Source of the DNA: Apostichopus japonicus
Taxonomy: Eukaryota > Echinodermata > Holothuroidea > Aspidochirotida > Stichopodidae
Direction of reading: 5' to 3'
DNA length: 64,000 nt
Assembly (NCBI RefSeq): GCF_037975245.1
Contig: NC_092576.1
Span: 37,414,611-37,478,610, forward strand
Below, piece after piece: positions 1 through 14,171 of the stretch (its first letter is position 1; every line of letters starts with the position of its first letter). Under the pieces are notes generated by a model, which did not search any database, had not been told where the DNA came from, and saw only the letters and a program-made list of their open reading frames with translations. Position numbers and translations under genes: made by a program.

Positions 1-1182
1 ACAATGCAAGGAAAACATGAAGTTCAAGTGGATGCTTTAATTGCTTTTACCCAAAACATTGCTATATTCATTTATAAATATAATCCACTTCAAATTCAGT
101 ACCGTTATACAACATGCAAAAGAGTTATGATATTGATGTACTTTCTGAATTTAGACCATTGCAGGTGAACAAGTTTAACATTGGTTTTTAATTTGACTGT
201 ATGTAGAAAACACCGGTTACATAATGAACCTCAGATACAATGTCGTGTAAATACATATTACTGCTAGGAGCTGTTTAACAAACAGTGAAAGAAAAATTTA
301 TTACTTGACTATCAAGAGATTCGCAGAACTCCACTCCTTCAACAATATTTACAGTGGTGCAGACTTCAAAGCAGTGCAAGGGCAACAACTGCCTATCTCT
401 TTAAGAAATTTCCAAGTGCTTTCATTTCTAGCATTTGCATATGTTCAAAAGAAAAATGAAATATTAAAAGATGTGGTCTTTTCAACATGTTACCACATCT
501 CCCCCCCCCCCCTCTCTCCCCCATCAAAAAAGTATTGCATGTACAGCAGTAACCCTTTTTGTACATGTGCAATATATGGGGCAGAGCCTTATTCATGACT
601 TGACCAAGCCCTTTATCCATTTGAATAGCACAAGTTATGTCAGTGGTATTCACATCAATGCCTCATAGAAAATGTGCCTCATGGTAAATTTTCTAGCTGA
701 TAGCATGAATGTGAATGAGCTGAAGTTGTAGAAGTTGCTTTGTTTATATATTTCTGAAAGTAACATGAAATTTCATAATGATTTTTAATGAAAATATTTG
801 CATTTATCAGTAATAAATAGAGTGCTATAGTGTCTTATCTCTGCCTCTTATGTTAAAATTGTGTTCATTGGTTGGTCCTTGTACTTCGAAAATATTGCTC
901 CCTAACTCAGCAAACCCATAATCGATCTGAAGATGCTAATTCAGACAGCTTACTGTTCTAGCAAGTTCTCGACCAATTATATTGATGAATTTGCATCTGG
1001 ATGAATTTGCACTGGATGAATCGGAATCATGCCAACTATGTAAGGAGCCATTTCTTTAAACCTTGCAAGACTAGTCTATAGAGTTTCAGCTAATTTAATA
1101 CAAGCCGATCGATGAAGAATTCAAATACTGTGTAATCCTATCCTACTTCAAAGGTGTACGTGGTCGAAAGGTTTCCTAGTAA
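1..1182. other. AT-rich noncoding stretch
   Basis: I see no supported exon here. It holds a C-tract near 500 and only short chance open frames. It precedes a possible broken exon that starts at 1201. Confidence 0.5.
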
Positions 1183-1200
1183 AATTACTGGTCCTTTCAG

Positions 1201-2061
1201 ATCTGCAACTTCACCTTGAGAACTTCTCTTTGGTCACATAGTAGCTTGAAACAATTGAAAGTTGGAGACAGTACTTTGAAGATATGTGCTTCGGCACCAT
1301 GTACCCAGTGGCGTAGCCACGGGGGGGGGGGGGGGTGGGGGCGACAGCCCCATGAAAGCTTGTCGCCCGCCCACTGGAATTTTGGGTGTCGAAAAAATTA
1401 CATGTGCGAAAAATATATCATTCATTGGTCTGCATGGTATCGAATCTCCATGATGACCACTCATGAACGACCCTTCGACCGCGGACCGGCAGTAGGCTAT
1501 AGTTGCTGAAAAACCTGACGTGACATAGCGCATAGGCCGAGATATGTCATGATATTTCAAAGCAACTTACCAGATTGTCTTTTTTCTTCTATCTCTCTAA
1601 ACTATTTGATGACCATATCAAGACATGGGGATCTCAAAATAAAGGATGTTGTGAAACTTTAGAGCAGCTTACAAGGCCTGGGAAGTGTTATTTCCAACGA
1701 TCTAGGAGGTCTTTATAGCTGAAAATTTCCCGTACGCTGAGCGCCAACCCATGGTGGCTCTCCACTCAGGTAGTAACAAGACGCCCTCCCAGGAATTGGT
1801 CAAGCCCCCCCCCCCCCCCAAGCGCCCACCCCCTCCACTGGAACAATCCTGGCTACGTCACTGCATGTACCACAGGTTTATCTGATATCAAAGTGAAAGC
1901 GGCTTTCCACAAGAATAAAGAAAGCATATCTACGTTTTTGTGTAACACCTACACAACTCAATCCCCTCGCAAACAAGACTACCTACGTATAGTTTTCATT
2001 GAGGATTCCAATAATTCCTGCAATTTCCTACCAATAACATATGGAAAGTCACTCCTGTTAT
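1201..2061 (+). pseudogene. Possible LRR-like exon broken by hAT insertions
   Basis: A pyrimidine-rich acceptor (TGGTCCTTTCAG) is followed at 1201 by an open frame that contains SSLKQLKVGDSTLK, a leucine-spaced string like an LRR strand. The hAT element at 1306-1863 interrupts it. If that element and one copy of its 8-bp target duplication are skipped, the frame continues without shift through 1872-2061 (…LRIVFIEDSNNSC…), about 98 codons in all. It ends in TGA where the second, composite hAT unit begins at 2062. It starts in phase 0 like the LRR exon at 58100, and its place upstream of other NLR-tail exons would fit. No clear donor is seen, and the similarity to the 58100 exon is weak. The alternative is a chance open frame. 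What is seen: the acceptor and the frame restored across the insertion. What is inferred: LRR identity. Confidence 0.33.
1306..1863. mobile_element. hAT-type MITE with perfect 8-bp target duplication
   Basis: The element begins CAGTGGCGTAGCCACGG and ends CCTGGCTACGTCACTG, giving near-perfect inverted termini (CAGTGRCGTAGCCA). Both sides are flanked by the identical 8-mer CATGTACC (1298-1305 and 1864-1871). Eight-base duplications and CAGTGGCGTAGCC-type ends are hallmarks of hAT superfamily elements. It is 558 bp, has no transposase frame, and contains a 16-base G run near the left end and a C run near the right end. It is therefore a nonautonomous, deletion-type element. Confidence 0.92.
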
Positions 2062-2433
2062 CGTGGCGGAGCTATAGGGGTATTGGAAAGAGGGGGTGAG
2101 AATGGTCTGTATGGGCGCTTTCGACTTTATCTAAGCGGATCGCCACCACAGGTTGGGGCAGAGCGTACAGAAATCTTTTGAGTAAAGATACTCCCTATAT
2201 AGCCGGAAATGACCCTTTCCGGGCCTTGCTAATTTGCAGATAAACGAAGAATAAATAGGTGTCATCGCCAACAAAATGTGACAAATGTCAATAGGTGATG
2301 AGAGCGCCATAAAAAAGTCAATAATCGCGAATAAGTAAAAAAAGTGATAAATAGCTGAAAAGGGCGCCAGCAGTCCCTATGAGTCCGTTGGGGGGGGGCA
2401 TCCGCCCCTGACTGTATTGACGCTCCGCCACTG
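2062..2433 (+). mobile_element. hAT MITE copy 1 of composite
   Basis: It starts CGTGGCGGAGCTATAGG (one base short of the CAGTGGCGGA terminus) and ends GACGCTCCGCCACTG, the inverted form of the start. The body closely matches 4163-4491, sharing for example GGGCGCTTTCGACTTTATCT and GCGTACAGAAATCTTTTGAG. It carries about 37 bp that the other copy lacks, after GACCCTTT. It has no coding capacity. Confidence 0.88.
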
Positions 2434-2441
2434 TTGGGAGC

Positions 2442-4154
2442 TCAGTGTAGGAAGGGATGGGGGAGAGGGACGGTATTTTTTAACGGTTTGGGTGAGCGTC
2501 TGCAATGATTCGTAATGACATGTTATCGCAAGCGTTCAACATGCTCAAATAAAAAGAATGAATGAGGAGGAATTCATATCACTTTTCAATCATTTTTTGA
2601 AACAAATTGAGCGAATTGATCGCTAGTAATCTTGAAATTGGTTTTATCACGGTCATTGTCATGTTTCTTATATGTACCTTTCTCATATAAAAGAATTCTG
2701 TACGTAAGGTTATCAGAAATACTTTTAAAATGACACCAAAGAGATTAAAAATTCTTTTCGAATTTGTTAATAATATTGTCTTTTAAGAGACACCGTAGAC
2801 ACGTTGCTCGGTTGGGTTTTCTGCAATAGTGGCAAATGGAGACCAATATCCGCACTTAGTGGACCTAATGTTATAGTCGTGCATTGACCTTGAACAGAGG
2901 GGCCTACCGTGAAAACGTACGGAAAATTCATCCTTTTATATCTCAGCGAGACAATTCCACTGGATACAATAATATGACTCAAAAGTCCTTAGATGTGGTC
3001 ATCATAACAATCACAATAAAAGATATGTATGAAAAGCAGATTAAAGATATGATGGAAACTCAAATGTGGAACAAAAACGATGTCCCTACGGATGCCGTTT
3101 AGTGACATTTACATAATTTGTGTGTAGTAGGTTCCGTAGCTCTTTTGTGGAAAAACTTTGTAATATGCTTAAAGTTGGTAGTTCATCCATGCTTTAGATT
3201 AATGAGAGACATAGATCATCACGTTTTATGAGGAGGGAGGCTATTTTAAAAATCTGGGTAATAGGTACTGTAACTCTTTTCTTGGAGAAAGCTTGGAATA
3301 TGCGGATAAGGAAGAAAGTTTCGAGTTCCTCCCACGCATTAGATAAATGAGGGACCTAGTTCATCACGCTTTGCGAGGATATCTCATATATTAGGTGTAA
3401 GAGAAGCGGTGATTGTAAGGAAGGGAAGGGGAGAATGGGGGGGGGGGGGTAAATGATGTTACCAGGGGGACCTAATAATTTGTCCTAAATGAGATTTAAA
3501 AAAATCATTAATGTAAGTAAATTTCATTACTGCCTGCTCTCGCTGATTTCTTTTAACCCTATAAAGCGGAGTGTGTGAGGTGAAGAAGGGTAGGGCAGGA
3601 TGGGGGGGGGGATGATAAATGACGATGTAACCAGGGGGCTGATAATTTGTTCAATAAGAGATTTGAAAATATATATATATATGTAAGTTTATATCATTAC
3701 TGCCTGCTCTCACTGATTTCTTTCAACCCTAAGTTACGCTTATCGGAAGACTATACGCCGATAATACAATTCTTTAACAAGGAGATGCTTCTAATTTATT
3801 AAACTGTGTAACTTTCACTAAGCTATTTGGAAAAACTATGCTTTTAAGTTGAAAGACTCAGTAAGGATCAATTAAGTAGAACAAAGATCGTTGCGTGCTG
3901 CGTGTAACGATGAAGTTTCCTACATTGGGATGGAAGAGTACCAGCCTACCAGGGAGTGTAAGATTGAGTGGGAAGTTAAATGACGGTGTAACTGAGAAAT
4001 TAAAAAAAAATCTTAGTGATAATATCATTATTGCTTGCACTTTGCTGATTTAACATTAGAATAAGTGTCTCTAATCATTAGATATTCCTTTAACATACGA
4101 GGTTCGGTTGGGGAAGGGGGGGGGGGATACTAGACGGATTGACGGGGAAGAAGA
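2442..4154. repeat. Inner segment of composite with local tandem duplications
   Basis: Two diverged direct copies with a period of about 133 bp occur near 3128-3250 and 3261-3375 (shared GTARCTCTTTT and TTCATCACGY). A second pair with a period of about 175 bp occurs near 3412-3560 and 3586-3735 (shared CATTACTGCCTGCTCTC and CTGATTTCTTT), with a weaker third copy near 3950-4070. Poly-G runs recur in each unit. I see no supported gene. Confidence 0.6.
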
Positions 4155-4162
4155 TTGGGAGC

Positions 4163-4491
4163 CAGTGGCGGATCTAGGGATATTGATCAGAGGGGCGAGA
4201 AAGGTCTGTACGGGCGCTTTCGACTTTATCTAAGAGGAGCGCCACCACAGGTTGGCAAAGAGCGTACAGAAATCTTTTGAGTAAAGATACTCCCTACATC
4301 GCCGGAAATGACCCTTTGGGTATAAGTGTCATCGCCAACAAAATGTGACAAATGTCAATAGGTAGATGAGAGCGCAATAAAAAAGTAAATAATCGCGAAT
4401 AAGTAAAAAGTGGTGAATGGCTGAAAAGGGCGCCAGCTTCCCATTTGAGTCCGCCCCCCCCCCGCCTGACTGTATGGACGCTCCGCCACTG
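4163..4491 (+). mobile_element. hAT MITE copy 2 of composite
   Basis: It starts CAGTGGCGGATCTAGGG and ends GACGCTCCGCCACTG. The inverted termini share CAGTGGCGGA. The body matches copy 1 apart from a deletion of about 37 bp and point changes. The left flank is TTGGGAGC and the right flank CCTGTTAT, so it has no target duplication of its own. Confidence 0.9.
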
Positions 4492-4767
4492 CCTGTTATG
4501 ACATTAGAAACAAATACTGATATGAGAAGAGTGTGGTATATACCTACTGACGACTGATAACGGTATTCTAGTGCATGTTCTAGCATTTTGACATCGTATG
4601 AATCTAGCAGACAACGTACAGGTACCGTCTGGTACCATTATCCGTTTTGAGTGCTATTTAGGGGTTCTAGGACAAAATCCCCCAGACAATATCCCCATGA
4701 CCCATACAAAGCCTGCCTGCAACAACCAGGGATGGCCCAGGTGTGACAGTCAAGGCATGGGACATTG

Positions 4768-5375
4768 CACTGGTTAGGGTACCGTTCAGGGGACTGGTCA
4801 GGGTACTAGTGAGGGTACTGGCGAGGTAACTGTGAGGGCTCCTGTTAGGGTACCTGTGAGGGTACCGGTCAAGGTACTGGTCATGTGACTGGTCAGGGTA
4901 CCGGTCATCATACTGGTCACTCTACCAGTCAGGGTTCCACTCAGTGTACTGGTTAGGGTACTGGTCAGGATACCAGTCCGGATACTGGTCAGGGGACTGG
5001 TCGGGAGATCATTGAGGGTAATTGCGAGGCTACCTGTTAGTGTGGCCATGGGATATAGCTCCATGGTGTGACATTTAAGGGACCGGTCAAGGTACTGGTC
5101 AAATTACTGTTTATTGTACCAGTACTAGTAAGGGTACGTGTCAGAGTATGTGTCAGGGTGCCTTTCAGGATACCAGTTGGGATACCGGTCTGGGTACCGG
5201 CCGGGGTACAGTCCAGGGTACTGGTCAGGGAGGGGTACCGGTGGGGGTAACTGTCAGACTCACTATTAAGGTACCGGTCGGGGTATGGTCGGAGTACTGG
5301 TCCGGGAACCACTGAGAGTACCATTGAGAGTACCAATGGAAATACTGGTGAGGGTAACGGATGATGGTACTGGAT
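4768..5375. repeat. Degenerate 12-bp minisatellite (GGTACYGGTCAG)
   Basis: About 600 bp of imperfect tandem units of roughly 12 bp, consensus GGTACYGGTCAG. The repeat is a multiple of three, so it gives Thr/Leu/Ser-rich open frames on the minus strand and Val-rich frames on the plus strand. These are repeat by-products, not genes. Confidence 0.85.
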
Positions 5376-5424
5376 GACGATAGCAGGGACCGGGATGACG
5401 CATTTTTGTAAAGAATTGATGGGA

Positions 5425-5545
5425 TTTTTTATAGCTTGGGGAGATTTTGGCTTGGGTGGATTTTGTCTTAGGGGGATTTTGTCCAGGGGGATTTTGGCTC
5501 TGGGGGATTTTGTCCTAGGGGGACTTTGTCCGGGGGGATTTTGTC
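5425..5545. repeat. GGGGGATTTTG tandem repeat
   Basis: Several units of about 15-20 bp, such as GGGGGATTTTGTCCTAGG, stand head to tail. The reverse complement of the same unit (GACAAAATCCCCC) occurs near 4672-4690, on the other side of the 12-bp minisatellite. The two therefore form imperfect inverted ends around it. Confidence 0.7.
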
Positions 5546-5576
5546 CTGTCACCCTATTTAGGTATTAGTATTGGAC

Positions 5577-8500
5577 CAAAAACAGTATTAATGTCGGCAC
5601 GAAACAAACGTTAAAGAGAGCTCAAATGTTGTTTGTCCATCTCTAACATCCCTGGTGGAACCATGGAAATATTTGAAAATTGTCAGCACTGTGGCAAGTC
5701 CCCAGACATTTTGATATGTTACCTTTATAGTTAACAAATTGGGTAAAGCCTGTTCAGGGAATGATGATAAGCAGCCCCTCCACTTTTATGTTTTTGACAA
5801 AATACTATACACTCAAAGCCAGATTTTTAAAGCAAAAAAATTATGGCTCATGAACTAATGGTATACTGGCAGTTTTGAACTAAAATTGACAGTGAATAAT
5901 ACATGAATTGCATCAGAACATAATTTAAGTAATGTATAAATAAATGCGCAGTTGCAACTGTTCACTGTATGTTTATTTTTTTCACTCCTCCGAGGAATAC
6001 TGCTACAAACAGTCAAACAACAAACAATTTTCAATTGATCAGGAATACATCAGAAAGTGTCCCTTTCTGTACACTACTGTAGAGTATACTGTGTTGCTGA
6101 CTCAAAATGTAAACAGAGATAGAGGCAGTGAATGTGATTGCTTAAAATTCATCAAAAATTGTTGAAGATTTGTTTTTTTTAAACTTCTACCCAGAAATCT
6201 GTCTTATTACCAAACACATACAGTAGTGGAGATTAGCATGATATTAAAAGACGAGACACAATAAAAATTGTACAATCATATTCAAGCAGTTGATTGTATT
6301 TTCAATCCCAGTTTATATTTTCCACAAGATTTATTTCACATAAACCAGGATACTTGCACTATTTCATGACCTCAATTTACTGACCTCTCTCATACATGAG
6401 AAACATTTTGGGAACTAACTTATACCTCAAGTATTTATCTAGACTTACCAGTATAGGCTGTATCTAATACCGTAACCAATGCAAATTACCACAATATCAT
6501 GGAGTTTCCATGCTTGGAGGGACAAAATTATACACAATACCCCTGGATTGCACAATTTCATACCTATAGTTACAAATGTTGTGGTTTTACAGTATGTTTC
6601 ATTGGGCTGCACTAGGTTTCCATGACATTGGTGCTAGTTGCATGTGCCTTTACTGTATTCACTCCCCTCAATTTTGAGGGGAAAAAATTTAATTTTGTTA
6701 AAAGAATAAACTGGTTCTTGGTGTAATAAAAGACCAAAAGCTTTCAGTAATTAAGTCAGGCCTAACATTGTAAACTTTTCCCATAGCATAACCCCTGAAC
6801 CCCACTTGTAGAATTGTGAAAGTGTGGTTCAGAAACAATGCAGTGTACCCCTGGAGATTCTGTGGGATAAAGTTTGAAAGATTTTTATAATAGTAATCTG
6901 CTTAACAAATACCCTTAGTCCTGCACAAGTATCTGTGTGGTGGTTGATTAAAATTACTGTACTATGGCTTGCTGATCTTGCTTGGAATACAAAATTAAAA
7001 CATCTTAAAACATGAGAAATGCATTTAAGAACAGTTAAAGCAAGGTAAGGCAGCAAAATATCCAGTAACCTCAACACTTAAGCATCAGGACCACTTCAGT
7101 TGTATAACAAGTTCCATGTTCTTGACAAGCAGCTGCAAATGTTCCCTAATACAAAAACATGTAGTGCCACAATGTCACCAAACTAAAATATTTCAAGAAG
7201 TACATTGCAAAAGAATGACTTCCCATGAAGACTGGTCTGCATTCTCTTGGTTCTGTCTGCTTGAAGCTTATAATATTAATTTCCTCTATCTTTTATATGG
7301 TGTAACAGTGTAACATATCCTGGAACTAGTTAGTTTTCTGTTACTGCTCTGCATTTATGTGAAGCAAATACTACATTACTGTGCCAATCCAACAACAACT
7401 CCCAGCAACTTCCTAACTCCATTGAAAGATGTGCTGTGGCCCAGAGGATATACATGAGATGTGTGAATCTACTTCGCGATTTACAGGACATACTTTTGCT
7501 TTGCTTGGCATCGGCTTCTATGCAAGCTATTAATTGATAAGCCCAACAAGGAGCTACTGTATACCACTATGTACAGCATGATGAATAGCTTGGTTGATGA
7601 TTGTATTCACCCCACTGTAGACTGTGTGATAATCTTGCCTGGCATTTCTAATTAGAGCATATCCTTTGCTGTATTAGCCTGTAGATCTATCCATCTGTTG
7701 GTACAAAAAGAAAAGCTTTCTCTTAAAGATATGCTGATTTGGTCCCAATTATAGCAAGCGCAATATAGCTTGGAATGTTTTGCGATTACCGATTAGACCT
7801 CACATGACCTCACACTCTACAAATGATGAAAACAATGAACTGCTTTACAAAACTAAATCTCCTGTAATTCAGCCAATATTTTAATCATCTCACAACCTTT
7901 CATATATACTATTTTCACTGTAAATTTCAATTCGTTTATCCATCCCATTTTGTTCCCATTAATTCTTGATTCATCTTGCCTTGTATACAACATTACACAT
8001 TTTATTTATGCAGCCATGCATTCAATTGGAGCTGAAACAGCTCCCTACCATAGCAAGTGCTTTTAAAAGTTGCAAGTCATTCAAGCTTTACAAATTGTAA
8101 AGATTTCAAAATTTAAATATACATGTATGTACATTTTATGTGGACCTAGCCTGACAATTTGGTGTTGTCTTGCATTGACCTTTAAGATTAAAAACCAGAG
8201 AGTGGATATAGCTCTAGTGTAGTTAAATACTATGGACATAGAGGAAAAGATACCACCACATTAACCAGATATACAAAAGTTTTCATCCCTTCTGATTGTT
8301 TCTTTCTTCATTCCATAACTTTGGAATAAATTACCTCAGTTGTTACTCGTATTTGAGATAATAGAGTCCTATGGAATCAAGTTTATGCGATGTCAAACCT
8401 ACAGAATATTAACTTACTTTTTGGTTAATTCAGAAAATATCTTCCATTTTGCTGTCAATGATGCAGTAGGTCACCCCATCAGTTTGTCCCAGACGGCATC

Positions 8501-9345
8501 TGTGCTCTAGCTATGATTGCTACCGTTCCAACATTGACTTTTTCACTGCATGGCAGCTTCATCGTACAGTGTTATTCCTTTGGATAGTGGGATGTTGTCA
8601 TTCATCTTGAGATTGAGAATGTTGATCATCAAATTTGTCTGAGAAAACATTAACAGTGCCAATCAAATAAATATCAAATGGTCAGAGTGTAGATGTGCAT
8701 TATTTCAATTTTTATTGTACACTTCTCTCCAATATATTTTGGGCAATACAGAGCTCAGATCTTTAACACTGAATATTGCACATTTAGTCAACTTGGTATT
8801 ACTTATGGATCTAAATAGACTTAACAAAATGACTTACAGTATATGCAAGGGAAGGGATAGAAGGCTTTATCAAATTTTTGTGTTATATAGATTTTTGGAG
8901 GATGTTAACTTTTAATTAGGTGCACTCAGCTTTTGTAATAGTTACATTATGGAAATGTACTGACTCAATAACCTTTTGGATGCATGGCATTGTTATTTTG
9001 TACAAATTTTGGCTAGTTATAAATAACACACTTGAAACACAATGCATCACTTGAGAGACTTAGATTAAAGGTATTCTGCATTGGCCCAAATTTGATGCTG
9101 GATTTTCTAGTGATATATCCTTTAACTGTTTTTATTGATACCCTCACTGGGATATTCAGACATCTTACAGTACAGTGGTGTTTAGAATGTCTGAGAATAT
9201 TTTGGAGAGTAAAGACTTCCAAGAACCTTTTGAAAAGTTCTAACAATTATAGCATCTCTTATTCAATACAGGCTACTTGTAAGTTACATTTGCATGGTGA
9301 CTTCAGTCTCTAATAATCTAGGCATAGCTACTGTACAGTATAGTA
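5577..9345. other. Long AT-rich stretch without supported genes
   Basis: Only short open frames occur. The longest (near 9032-9313) includes NASLERLRLK, which looks faintly LRR-like but has no convincing splice context. I could not support any exon here. Confidence 0.45.
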
Positions 9346-9935
9346 AAGGCTTCATAATTGACGCACCTCCGTAATTGACGCACCTTAAATTATTACTAGC
9401 AACGATGCAGCAGGCCACCTAAACTTTTTTTGCAGTCAAACAGAATTACATATTTCATGAGTTTGAATCCATTTGAGGTATTTGCTGACCAAATTGTGGT
9501 ATTTTTTAAGCTTTTAACACCCCCCCCCCCCAGTTTTGCACGTTTTTTGGCCATTTGGAAATCTTACACCCTTAAAATACCCAACATTACCTCAATATGA
9601 AAACACTACTCTCTGGGACATGACCTGTCAAAGCTTAGTGGCTCAGAGCATAGCAAACAGCATCTAAAGTCAATGGATGTATACTAAGGCCTACACTACA
9701 GTTAGCTTATCGACGAATGTGTCAATTTAGGGGTATGAAAGAACTTGACAGGGCAGAAATTTTGTGGTCAAATTCTGCTCAATTGTACGGTGCATAAGCA
9801 CAGAACCTTAAATATTTTGAGATCAGAACATTTCTGAGGAACTACACATATGAAAAACACATACAGTTGAGTAATTTGGATTTTTCATTGATAGATATCA
9901 TTGATCAAATCCTTAAGTGCGTCAATTATAAGCCC
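9346..9935. mobile_element. Candidate MITE with inverted termini
   Basis: The left end reads GGCTTCATAATTGACGCACC and the right end is its near inverse (GTGCGTCAATTATAAGCC), about 590 bp apart. At the left end the core TAATTGACGCACC is duplicated in tandem. No target duplication is clear, so the superfamily is unassigned. No coding frame is visible. Confidence 0.55.
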
Positions 9936-11148
<1,213 letters not shown>

Positions 11149-11516
11149 CGTTAACTATTTCTTCACTTTTCTACTCAGACAGTACACATTTTTTTTTTTT
11201 TTATCCTAAACTTCTATTGAACTTAATTCATCATGTTTTCTTTCTTGCTAGGGACGTACACTGACTGTACTGACACTTTTCAATAGTTCAACATTTTTTT
11301 TTCGTTTAACACCTGTCAAACAAATACTTGAACAATACAATGACAAGAAGTTGTATTCAATGGAAGAGACGGCGCGTCCTTTATAAAAACACCTGGAATT
11401 TACTGACAAACAAGCACCTCGAGGTTGCCATGGATACGTCTAGACACTGTCTGGTTTGAAATCGTTGCTAGGCCTTCGTGATGTGTAAAGATTTTTGGAA
11501 GTAGAATATGTTTAAT

Positions 11517-11541
11517 ATTTTTTTTTTTTTGGGGGGGGGGG
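11517..11541. repeat. Adjacent T-run and G-run
   Basis: A run of T passes directly into a run of about 11 G, just before the first GAT/GGT array. Confidence 0.8.
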
Positions 11542-11609
11542 AGTAATGGATAATGACGAAAGAAAAGATAAGGCAATGAAAGGAGTAGATAAAGAAAAAA
11601 AGGAAACCA

Positions 11610-13877
11610 AAGAGGACACAGTGGTGGCGATGGTGATGATGGTGATGGTGATGATGGTGATGACGATGGAGAGGATGATGATGGTGGCGATGGTGACGAT
11701 GATGGAGTTGGTGGTGATGATTATGTTAATAATCATGATGCTTACTATGGTGAAGATTGTGGGATCATATTGTGATGCTGGTGATGACGATGATGATGAT
11801 GGTATTGATGATCCCTACGATCACGATTATGGTGAAGATGATGTTAATGATCACGATGCATATGGTGATGGTAATGATGGTGATGGTAATGGCGATAGTG
11901 AATGAAATGGCGATGGTGATGACTGTGATGATGATGGTAATGATAATGGTGACGGTGATGGTGATGATGATGGTGACAATGATGGGGATAATGATGGTGA
12001 TGATGGTGGTGATGATGATGGTAGTGATAATGACGGTGATGGTGATGATGACGATGGCGATGGCGTTAATGATGATGATGATGGTGTCAATGATGGTGAT
12101 GATGGTGCTGATGATGGTGGTGTTGGTGGTAGTGGTGATGTTAATTATCATGATGATCGTGGAATCATATGGTGATGGTGGTGCTTGCGATAATGCTAGT
12201 AAAATGGTGATAATGGTTATGGTGGTCACACAAGTGACCAGAACACCGATGGTGATGGTGATGATGGTGATGGTGGTCATGCTGATTGAGATAGTGGTTA
12301 TGGCGATACTGGTGATGTTGATGATGGTGATGTTGATCATAATGATGATGATGGTGATGATGGTGACGGTGGTGATGTTGATGTTGGTGGTGATGTTGGA
12401 GGTGATGGTAATGTTAATTATCATGATGATCGTGGAATCATATGGTAATGATGGTGATGAGGATTATGACGAGGGTGATAGTGATGATAATGGTGATGAT
12501 GACAATGATTTGGATCATTATGCACATAATGATGATTTTAGGATCATATTGTGATGATTATGACGACGATGGTGGTGCTGGTGATCATATTGTTAACAGT
12601 TTTTATTATTTTTTTTTTAAAGTTTTTATTCTGGTTATGGTGGGCAAACATTTGACCAAAACAGCGATGGTGATGATGATGGTGGTCATGGTGATTGTGA
12701 TAGTGGTGATATTGATAATGGTGACGGTGGTGATGTTGATGCTGGTGGTGATATTGGTGGTGATGGTGAAATTAATTATCATGATGATCGTGGAATCATA
12801 CGGTGATGATCGTGATGGTGATAATGGCGGTTATACTGGTGATGATGACAATGATTTGGATCATTATTCATAAAATGATGATTTTGGGATTATATGGTTA
12901 TGATGATGATGACGACGATAGTGGTGCTGGTTATCATGATGGTAACAGTTTTTGTGGTTATGATGGGCAAACACATGACCAGAAGAGCGATGGTGATAAT
13001 GATGGTGATGCTGCTGGTGGTGATTATGGTGATAATGGTGATGATGGTGATGGTGATGATGATGATAATGGTGATGACGATGATGGTGAGGATGGTGATC
13101 AATATGGTGTTGATGATTGTGATGGTGTTGATGATGGTGTTGATAGTGATATTGATTGTGGTGGTGGTGACGATGATGGTGATGACGGTGGTTGTGATGG
13201 TGATGGTGGTGATCATGATGATGATCGTGGAATCATATGATGATGATGATGATGATGATGATGGTGATGTTGGTGGTGATGATATTGGTGGTGAGGATGG
13301 TTATGATTATGATGGTGGTGATGATGTTAATATTGATGGTGATGTGGTGGTGGTAGTTGTGTTGGTGGTGATGATGATGATGATGGTGATCAATATGGTG
13401 TTGATGATAGTGATGGTGTAGGTGCTGGTGTTGATAGTGATATTGATAGTGATGATGGTGGTGGTTGTGATGGTGATGATCACGATGATGATCGTTGAAT
13501 CATATAGTGATGATGATGGTGGTGATGATGATTTATGGTGGTGATGATATTCATAATTGTGATGATTATGATGATGATGATCACGGAATCATTTGGTGAC
13601 GATGATGCTAAAGATGATGAAAACGATGATCATGATGGTGATGTTGATGTTAATGATCATGATGCATATGATAATGATCGTGGGATCAAATGATGATAAT
13701 GATGACGACGATGGTGGTACGTGATGATGGCAATGGAGATCATGATGGTAAAATTGGTGATGATGGTTATGGTGGTCACACACACGACCAGACTAGCGAC
13801 AATGATGATGCTGGTGATAGTGACGAAAGTGATGACAATAATGATAATGATGATAATGATGGTGATTAAGATGATTG

Positions 13878-13914
<37 letters not shown>

Positions 13915-13949
13915 CATGATGATGGTGGTGATTACGATGATGGTGATTG

Positions 13950-13999
<50 letters not shown>

Positions 14000-14097
14000 G
14001 CAATGGTGATGCTTATATTGATGATTTAGATGGTGGTGATGGTGGTGGTGGTGATGGTGATATTGATGGTGGTGATTATGGTTGTGATGGATGGCGG

Positions 14098-14171
<74 letters not shown>

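Larger units (their letters stand above)
2054..4499. mobile_element. Composite hAT unit: two MITE copies bounding 1.7 kb, with outer target duplication
   Basis: Two same-orientation copies of one hAT MITE (2062-2433 and 4163-4491) bound a 1.73-kb inner segment. The 8-mer CCTGTTAT flanks the outside of the pair (2054-2061 and 4492-4499). A different 8-mer, TTGGGAGC, flanks the inner segment at both of its ends (2434-2441 and 4155-4162). Neither MITE copy alone has matching flanks. The whole therefore looks either like one composite insertion, or like a MITE into which a circle carrying a second copy was recombined. Confidence 0.85.

Noticed and set aside
4798-5552. Thr/Leu-rich secreted-looking protein on the minus strand
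   Set aside because: Shadow of the 12-bp and GGGGGATTTTG minisatellites. Unit lengths near multiples of three keep frames open.
9032-9313. LRR-like coding exon (NASLERLRLK)
   Set aside because: One short leucine-spaced string only. There is no acceptor in a fitting position and no phase match to neighbouring exons.
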